This document shows, piece after piece, positions 6,760 through 10,595 of a stretch of 10,595 nt of DNA (positions are counted from its first letter, which is position 1; every line of letters starts with the position of its first letter). The stretch lies in the NCBI GenBank assembly GCA_023450775.1, contig JAEXGP010000021.1, forward strand, positions 1 through 10,595, in the 5' to 3' direction. Made by a program: the position numbers and the translations under genes. The stretch comes from Actinomycetes bacterium (GTDB taxonomy: Bacteria; Actinomycetota; Acidimicrobiia; Acidimicrobiales; Microtrichaceae). Under the pieces are notes generated by a model. That model saw only the letters and a program-made list of their open reading frames with translations, ran no database searches and was not told where the DNA came from.

Positions 6760-7431
6760 GTGCAGCCCCTTCTGATCTGGCCCGACCCCGCGCCGCCCGA
6801 CATCGTGCGTGTGCTCGACCTGGCCGGTCTCCCCTGGCAGGCGGTCAAGGACGAGTCCACCGCCCGTGAGGGCGTGTGGGCCGGCGCCATCGTCGCAGCG
6901 GACGAGTCGCCCGACGGCGGCTTCGCCATGGCCCGGGCGCTGCGCCGGGGCGACCTGGCGGTCGCGCCGCTGCTGCTCATGGTGCGCGGCACCCAGCTCG
7001 GCGACCTCGACGGGCGCCACGACACGTTCGACGACTTCTGCGTCGCCCCGGCGCATCCGGCGGAGCTCGAGGCGCGCGTCCGGCACCTGCTGGCGTCCGA
7101 GTCCGGACTCGACCTCGGCCCCGAGGTCGTGCAGTACGAGGCGCTGGTCCTGAACCTGGAGACGTACCAGGCGGCCATCGACGGCCAGCCGCTCGACCTC
7201 ACCTACATGGAGTACGAGCTGCTCAAGTTCCTGGCGTCGAACCCCGGCCGCGTGTTCACCCGCGAGATCCTGCTGTCACGGGTCTGGGGCTACGAGTACT
7301 ACGGCGGCGCCCGGACCGTGGACGTCCACATCCGGCGTCTGCGGGCGAAGCTCGGCGAGGAGCACGCCGGCATGATCCAGACGGTGCGCTCGGTGGGCTA
7401 CAAGTTCGGCGAGTCCCGCTGGGGCGCCTGA
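6760..7431 (+). CDS. GlnR-like OmpR-family transcription regulator with degenerate receiver domain
   Basis: This 223-residue protein has two domains. The C-terminal winged helix (about 125-217) is a clear OmpR/PhoB type: PLDLTYMEYELLKFL, the segment GRVFTREILLSRVWGY, TVDVHIRRLRAKLG and the wing TVRSVGYKFGE. The N-terminal receiver-like domain (about 1-112) is eroded. The acidic pair after strand 1 is reduced to WPDP, no KP motif is present (the equivalent reads CVAPAHPAEL), and only D48 could match the phospho-acceptor. Actinobacterial GlnR, the global nitrogen regulator, has the same arrangement and similar spacing (FDDFCVAPAHPAELEARVRHLL-type helix). Start GTG at 6760 has AGGAG (6748-6752) overlapping the glnA stop, so the two genes are translationally linked. 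Likely role: phosphorylation-independent control of glnII, glnA and other nitrogen genes, possibly through the GTGAAC pair upstream of glnA. No sensor kinase gene is nearby. The family call is strong; the GlnR function is inference. Confidence 0.92.
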   Translation: MQPLLIWPDPAPPDIVRVLDLAGLPWQAVKDESTAREGVWAGAIVAADESPDGGFAMARALRRGDLAVAPLLLMVRGTQLGDLDGRHDTFDDFCVAPAHPAELEARVRHLLASESGLDLGPEVVQYEALVLNLETYQAAIDGQPLDLTYMEYELLKFLASNPGRVFTREILLSRVWGYEYYGGARTVDVHIRRLRAKLGEEHAGMIQTVRSVGYKFGESRWGA

Positions 7432-7460
7432 ACGGGACCCGTCGACCGACCCGACCACTC

Positions 7461-7490
7461 GAGCCGGACCGCCGGCGCGGCCGTCGGCTC
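7461..7490. terminator. Imperfect hairpin between convergent genes, possible shared terminator
   Basis: GAGCCGG pairs with TCGGCTC (one G-U), followed inward by a small internal loop and CCGC/GCGG around a 4-nt loop. It starts 29 nt after the regulator stop and overlaps the last bases of the small membrane protein gene on the other strand. It could end transcription of glnA and its regulator. No T-run. Confidence 0.4.
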
Positions 7491-7647
7491 AGACGTTCAG
7501 GTCGATCAGCTCGCTGCCCTCGTTGAGGTACTCGCCCTCCTTGGACAGCGACTGGCCCAGGATCACCGCCAGCACGCCGCCGGTGATGATGAACACGACG
7601 GGCAGCACGACCACCAGGGTCACGATGATGAGGAGCGGACCGATCAT
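7489..7647 (-). CDS. Small single-span membrane protein, 52 residues, unknown function
   Basis: An ATG-to-TGA frame of 53 codons encodes a short protein with a long hydrophobic helix at residues 3-32 (IVTLVVVLPVVFIITGGV at its core). A short polar tail follows, containing LSKEGEYLNEGSELIDLNV. The sharp split between a membrane span and an acidic cytosolic-looking tail, the normal codon pattern and the fit in an otherwise empty gap make it likely real. I recall similar tails (EGSELIDLN) in other acidimicrobial small proteins, unverified. Its function is unknown; a membrane-anchored accessory role is only a guess. The Shine-Dalgarno site is weak (GAGCGG right at the start), so it may be expressed at a low level. 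It lies 109 bp downstream of ridA on the same strand and converges with the GlnR-like gene. Confidence 0.75.
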   Translation of the reverse strand: MIGPLLIIVTLVVVLPVVFIITGGVLAVILGQSLSKEGEYLNEGSELIDLNV

Positions 7648-7669
7648 CCGCTCAGTCTGCCCCAGCCGT

Positions 7670-7728
7670 CGCCCGGGCTTCTACCTCTGGACCGAGCACC
7701 TGCGACGCGGGACCGCTCAGCCCGGGCG
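7670..7728. repeat. Two 10-bp inverted copies (CGCCCGGGCT / AGCCCGGGCG) between ridA and the small membrane gene
   Basis: CGCCCGGGCT at 7670-7679 and its exact reverse complement at 7719-7728 are separated by 39 nt; each contains the palindrome GCCCGGGC. They lie in the 109-bp gap upstream of the small membrane protein. They could be operator half-sites, a long-loop hairpin or a chance GC palindrome pair. Confidence 0.35.
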
Positions 7729-7735
7729 CTCGACC

Positions 7736-7758
7736 GACCGGCGACCGCTGCGCCGGTC
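7736..7758 (-). terminator. 8-bp hairpin at the ridA stop, possible terminator
   Basis: GACCGGCG and CGCCGGTC form a perfect 8-bp stem with a 7-nt loop. The stem includes two of the three bases of the ridA stop codon. It may end the ridA transcript. No T-run is present. Confidence 0.4.
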
Positions 7759-8095
7759 AGGCGCCGGTCCAGACCCAGGCCTCGATCTCCACGAGCGCGC
7801 CGAGCGGGAGCCCTGCGACCGCCACGCAGGTCCGCGCCGGGCGCGGCTCGGCGAAGTACGCCGTGTAGATCTCGTTGAGCGACGCGTAGTCGTCCATGTC
7901 GGTCAGGAAGACGGTTGCCTTGGCGACCTGGTCCGAGCGGGCGCCCTCGGCGGCCAGCAGCTCGTCCAGGTTGGCGAGCGCCTGGCGCAGCTGGCCCTCG
8001 AAGCCCTCGGCCAGGCCGTCGGGGCCCAGGCCGATCTGGCCGGACACCACCAACCAGTCGCCGGCTCGTCGGACGGGGACGTAGGGAGCGGTCAT
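7757..8095 (-). CDS. RidA family (YjgF/YER057c/UK114) protein, likely enamine/imine deaminase
   Basis: This 112-residue cytosolic protein belongs to the Rid family, whose archetype hydrolyses reactive enamine/imine intermediates such as 2-aminoacrylate made by PLP enzymes. Seen here: VVSGQIGLGPDG (16-27), a helix with QALANLDELLAAEGA (38-52) and KATVFLTDMDDYASLNEIY (59-77). The signature end RTCVAVAGLPLGALVEIEAW has R88, which matches the substrate-binding arginine (R105 in E. coli RidA), and E103, which matches E120. Both key residues are therefore kept and a RidA-like activity is plausible, though the Rid subfamily cannot be fixed by eye. ATG at 8095 is chosen; the frame stays open upstream but only with low-complexity Arg-rich sequence. 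Only a weak AGGG precedes the ATG. It lies 55 bp downstream of the reductase gene, on the same strand, and is probably co-transcribed with it. Confidence 0.93.
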   Translation of the reverse strand: MTAPYVPVRRAGDWLVVSGQIGLGPDGLAEGFEGQLRQALANLDELLAAEGARSDQVAKATVFLTDMDDYASLNEIYTAYFAEPRPARTCVAVAGLPLGALVEIEAWVWTGA

Positions 8096-8150
8096 GGGAC
8101 CCTGTCTACCCGAGCGCCGGCGCCCGTCGCGGGGCTCACGCCCGCCGCGC

Positions 8151-8696
8151 TCAGGCCGGCGCCTCCCGCCCGACCCGGTACCGGATGTGCGCGAAGTCGA
8201 CCGCCCGGTCGACCTCGAGCGTCGTGAGCTCCACACGGCGCGGCAGCAGCGGCTTGCCGTCGCCGAGCGTGACCGGAGCGATCGACACGTCGATCTCGTC
8301 CAGCCGGCCCACGTCGACCAGGCGTGCGGCGAGCTCGCCGCCGCCGACGACCCAGATGTCCAGATCGCCGGCGACCTCGCGCATCTCGTCGTGCACGGCG
8401 ATCAGGCCGGCGTCGTCGTCGGCGGCCGCGAACCGGACGTCGCCGTCCACCTTCGGCAGGTTGCGGTGCGTCATCACCCAGCACGGGTGCGCGTAGGGCC
8501 AGCGGCCCTCCTCGTGGTCCACGACCCACTCGTAGGTGCTCGCCCCCATGATGACGGCGCCCACGCCCTCCATGAACCTGGCGTGGTCGCCCTCGTGGTC
8601 CCCGGCGTCGACGACGAACAACCAGTCCAGGCTGTGGTCCGGGTCGGCGATGAACCCGTCGAGCGTGGTGGCGGTCAGGTAGATCGTGCGGCTCAC
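8151..8696 (-). CDS. Dihydrofolate reductase family protein (RibD C-terminal-like reductase)
   Basis: This 181-residue protein has the fold of DHFR and of the RibD reductase domain. It opens with SRTIYLTATTLDGFIADPD, the typical first strand and active-site loop of this family. It continues with GAVIMGASTYEWV (46-58), WVMTHRNLP (73-81), DIWVVGGGELAARLVDVGRL (113-132; the GGG forms the NADPH-binding turn) and DEIDVSIAPVTLGDGKPLL (133-151). Most relatives are NAD(P)H-dependent reductases of unknown substrate rather than true folate enzymes. Start GTG at 8696 has GGAGGA (8703-8708) 6 nt upstream and overlaps the AraC-DinB stop by 4 nt (GTGA), so translation is coupled. Linkage with a DinB-domain regulator is common in actinobacteria, though the joint function is not established. 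The substrate is unknown. Confidence 0.95.
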   Translation of the reverse strand: MSRTIYLTATTLDGFIADPDHSLDWLFVVDAGDHEGDHARFMEGVGAVIMGASTYEWVVDHEEGRWPYAHPCWVMTHRNLPKVDGDVRFAAADDDAGLIAVHDEMREVAGDLDIWVVGGGELAARLVDVGRLDEIDVSIAPVTLGDGKPLLPRRVELTTLEVDRAVDFAHIRYRVGREAPA

Positions 8697-9748
8697 GTGA
8701 GCTCCTCCGGTTCGGTCGGTGCAGATGTGGGTGCGGCGGACGGGACACCGTCCTCGGGCGGCGCGTGGCGCAGGTGCAGCCAGTCGATGGGGTCGCCGTG
8801 GTCGACGCCACCCGGAGGGTCGATGCCGTTCGGGGGCGCCGCGCCGTTCGGAGCGGCCGCGTCGGACGCTCCGGCGCCCAGGTCTCGCAGCATCGAGCGC
8901 ACGACCTGACGCCGGTGCGCCGAGAACTCCAGGACGTGGGCGACGACGCTGGAGAGCACGAACGACTCGGGCGGATCGCACAGCGCGTCGACGAAGCGGT
9001 CGGACCAGGCGCCGCGGCGGGCGATGTCCGACACCGTGGAGATCCAGCGGGGTCCGGCGACTCGGTGGCGCTCGAGCAGCTCGTCGGGCGAGTCGCCGCC
9101 GCGGGCCGGCACGTCGCCGCCGGCGATCGACGCCGACCACACCTCCTTGCTCCACACGATGTGCTCGAGCACGGTCGCCACGGACGGTTCCGGGCCGTCC
9201 CAGGTGAGCAGCGTCCGGCCCGGATCCAGCTCGCGGCGAAAGGCGGCTGGATCCAGGCGGCGAGCGAGCCCGATCAGGTGCTCGGTGTCGTCGACGTCGT
9301 GGTGCACCATCAGCGCCACCACGCCGTCGGCTCCCGACGCGCCCTCCGCCACCTGCGGGGCCGCCGACACCCAGAGGTTCACCGGCGGATGGAAGTGCAG
9401 ACCGTTCGGCGACGGGAGCCACGTCGCGAGCCCGGGACCGGCCGAGCTCGGCGGGTACCCGAACGCACGGTGGAACGCCCGGGAGAAGCCGTCGACCGAC
9501 TCGTAGCCCGCGTCGAACGCCGCGTCCGTGACCGAGCTCCCCTGCGCCAGCTGCCACGCCGCGCGCTCCAGGAGGACGCGGCGACGGATGGACATGGGTG
9601 GCTCGCCGGTGGCGGACGACAGCTGACGGGCGAAGTGGAACGGCGAGGACGCCGCCCGGTCCGCCGCCGCGTCCAGGCCACCCGGCTCGTCGTCCAGCAG
9701 CGCGTCGAGGAGCTCGCGCAGTCGATCTCGGCCCGGCACGCTGGTCAC
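8693..9748 (-). CDS. AraC-type helix-turn-helix fused to a DinB-like metal-binding domain
   Basis: This 351-residue protein joins a DNA-binding module to a DinB/YfiT-like four-helix domain. The AraC module spans about residues 5-105: first helix-turn-helix GGLDAAADRAASSPFHFARQ, second VTDAAFDAGYESVDGFSRAF, ending HRAFGYPPSSA. The DinB-like part (about 140-290) carries H149/H150 in VALMVHHDVDDTEHL, H196 in VLEHIVWSKEVW, and H271/H278 in HVLEFSAHRRQVV. This is the usual three-His spacing that binds a divalent metal in this superfamily. A Pro/Ala/Gly-rich tail (about 292-351) looks disordered. Start GTG at 9748 is the first sensible one; farther upstream the frame runs into the tandem repeat. 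No Shine-Dalgarno site is visible, so the gene may be leaderless. It overlaps the reductase gene by 4 nt. It may sense a small molecule or thiol stress and control its own operon, which is inference. Confidence 0.9.
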   Translation of the reverse strand: MTSVPGRDRLRELLDALLDDEPGGLDAAADRAASSPFHFARQLSSATGEPPMSIRRRVLLERAAWQLAQGSSVTDAAFDAGYESVDGFSRAFHRAFGYPPSSAGPGLATWLPSPNGLHFHPPVNLWVSAAPQVAEGASGADGVVALMVHHDVDDTEHLIGLARRLDPAAFRRELDPGRTLLTWDGPEPSVATVLEHIVWSKEVWSASIAGGDVPARGGDSPDELLERHRVAGPRWISTVSDIARRGAWSDRFVDALCDPPESFVLSSVVAHVLEFSAHRRQVVRSMLRDLGAGASDAAAPNGAAPPNGIDPPGGVDHGDPIDWLHLRHAPPEDGVPSAAPTSAPTEPEELT

Positions 9749-9810
9749 GGGATCAGTGTGCCGAGGACGGCGACCCCAGCGCCCGACCGATCTTGCGGTC
9801 GCGCCTGACG

Positions 9811-9897
9811 CCGGCCGGGCTGTCCCTGCCTCAGGCCGGCCGGGCTGTCCCTGCCTCAAGCCGGCCGGGCTGTCCCTGCCTCAGGCCGGCCGGGCTG
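9811..9897. repeat. 25-bp tandem repeat, about 3.5 copies
   Basis: Three full 25-bp units start at 9811, 9836 and 9861, each beginning CCGGCCGGGCTGTCCC. They are identical except for one base near the end (CAGG versus CAAG) in the middle copy. A fourth copy keeps its first 12 bases (9886-9897). The fourth copy and the end of the third lie within the last codons and stop of the xanthine dehydrogenase-like gene. The array therefore probably arose by slippage duplication of that gene's 3' end. Every unit holds the palindrome CCGGCCGG. The 132-bp gap to the AraC-DinB gene contains nothing else recognisable. Confidence 0.85.
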
Positions 9898-10595
9898 GCC
9901 AGTCCTGGGGTGTGCCCAACGCCCGCCAGGCTGCCGCGGCGACCGCGGCGAACACCGCGTCGGACACCCGCACGGGCGGACCGTCGTCGGTGACGACCTC
10001 CACGTCCACGTGCGGCATGTCCGCCGCACGCAGCACGCCGAGCGAGCGGACCGTGAGGTCGAGGACGTTCCCTTCGGCGTCCACGGCCAGCCCTTCCGAG
10101 GTCACCCAGCTCAACGCCATGTGCGCGGCGCCCAGGCAGTACGACCGCAGCACGACGCCGTCGAGCACCTCGCCCGCACGGACGCGGACCGAGATGCCGT
10201 CGACCGCACCCCGCACGTCACGGGTGACCGACGCCTCCGCCGTCGCGCCGTCGGCCGTCCGCACGACCACCCGCTCGCCGTCCGACGTCGCAGCTCCGAC
10301 CGCACCGGGCTCGACCGACACCACCTCGCTGGGGGCGCCGGCGCCTGCGACCAGCACCACCGCCTCGGCCCACCCCGCGGCTCGCAGGGTCGACGACGTC
10401 GGCGGGCCGGGGACGTCCAGCTCGACCACGTCCAGACCGGGCGCCACCGACGAGATCCGCTCGGCGATGCCGTCGGTGCGGACCACGTGGACCGTGCCGG
10501 TCCCGTCGGCGCGGATCCCGCCGGCGAACGGCGGGCGCTTGGGCGCCGAGCGCGTGCAGTCCTCGCGCGACCACAGGGCGAGCACCGGCCGGCCG
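9881..10595 (-). CDS. Xanthine dehydrogenase/aldehyde oxidase-like protein, C-terminal fragment (gene runs off the right edge)
   Basis: The frame is open to the window edge and its true start lies outside; the visible part is about 237 residues to the TGA at 9881-9883. It opens GRPVLALWSRED, which matches the molybdopterin-binding subunit motif of the xanthine dehydrogenase/CO dehydrogenase family (GRPVxxxWSREDD). KRPPFAGGIRADGTG follows. Near the end, LRSYCLGAAHMALSWVTSEG with AVDAEGNVLDLTVRSLG and DMPHVDVEV match the family's C-terminal strand-helix block (GWxxTEGxxxD.G). These enzymes hydroxylate purines or aldehydes at a molybdenum centre. Two oddities stand out: the region between the two blocks is much shorter than in typical large subunits, and the GxKGxGE segment with the catalytic glutamate is absent, its place reading DDGPPVRVSDAVFAAVAAAA. 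It may be a divergent or non-catalytic relative. The last codons overlap a 25-bp tandem repeat. Its substrate is unknown. Confidence 0.8.
   Translation of the reverse strand, partial: GRPVLALWSREDCTRSAPKRPPFAGGIRADGTGTVHVVRTDGIAERISSVAPGLDVVELDVPGPPTSSTLRAAGWAEAVVLVAGAGAPSEVVSVEPGAVGAATSDGERVVVRTADGATAEASVTRDVRGAVDGISVRVRAGEVLDGVVLRSYCLGAAHMALSWVTSEGLAVDAEGNVLDLTVRSLGVLRAADMPHVDVEVVTDDGPPVRVSDAVFAAVAAAAWRALGTPQDWPARPA

Noticed and set aside
9749..9859. Upstream extension of the AraC-DinB protein to 388 residues
   Set aside because: The added residues come from the tandem repeat and low-complexity sequence and precede the family's normal N-terminus.

Overview
This window is a very GC-rich, gene-dense bacterial segment. 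Most genes start with GTG and sit behind GGAGG-like ribosome binding sites. A type II glutamine synthetase, a 444-residue GlnA, a GlnR-like regulator without a normal receiver pocket and AraC-DinB fusions all point to an actinobacterium. I infer class Acidimicrobiia from the overall gene style; this placement is inference, not proof.

Left part (1-3825, all minus strand). The window opens inside a ParA/MinD-type ATPase whose first 58 codons are present. Next comes a primary-like sigma-70 factor. A two-gene unit follows: glutamine-dependent NAD+ synthetase (nadE) and, one base after its stop, an unrecognised helical protein that may have a ferritin-like fold.

Centre (3826-7490) is a nitrogen-assimilation locus. 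glnII (type II glutamine synthetase, minus) diverges from glnA (type I-alpha glutamine synthetase, plus) across 340 bp. That gap carries two GTGAAC half-sites with an 11-bp period. glnA is followed after 10 nt by an OmpR-family regulator with a degenerate receiver domain, resembling actinobacterial GlnR. Two strong hairpins lie beyond glnII and a weaker one beyond the regulator. A plausible circuit is that the regulator controls both synthetases through the shared gap.

Right part (7489-10595, all minus strand) reads, in transcription order: the 3' end of a xanthine dehydrogenase-like gene, a 25-bp tandem repeat, an AraC-DinB fusion protein, a dihydrofolate reductase/RibD-like reductase overlapping it by 4 nt, a RidA-family protein, and a 52-residue single-span membrane protein.

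No tRNA, rRNA, CRISPR array, insertion sequence or prophage gene was seen. The window looks like ordinary chromosomal backbone. The nitrogen locus, the unusual xanthine dehydrogenase-like C-terminus and the tandem repeat are the points most worth a second look.
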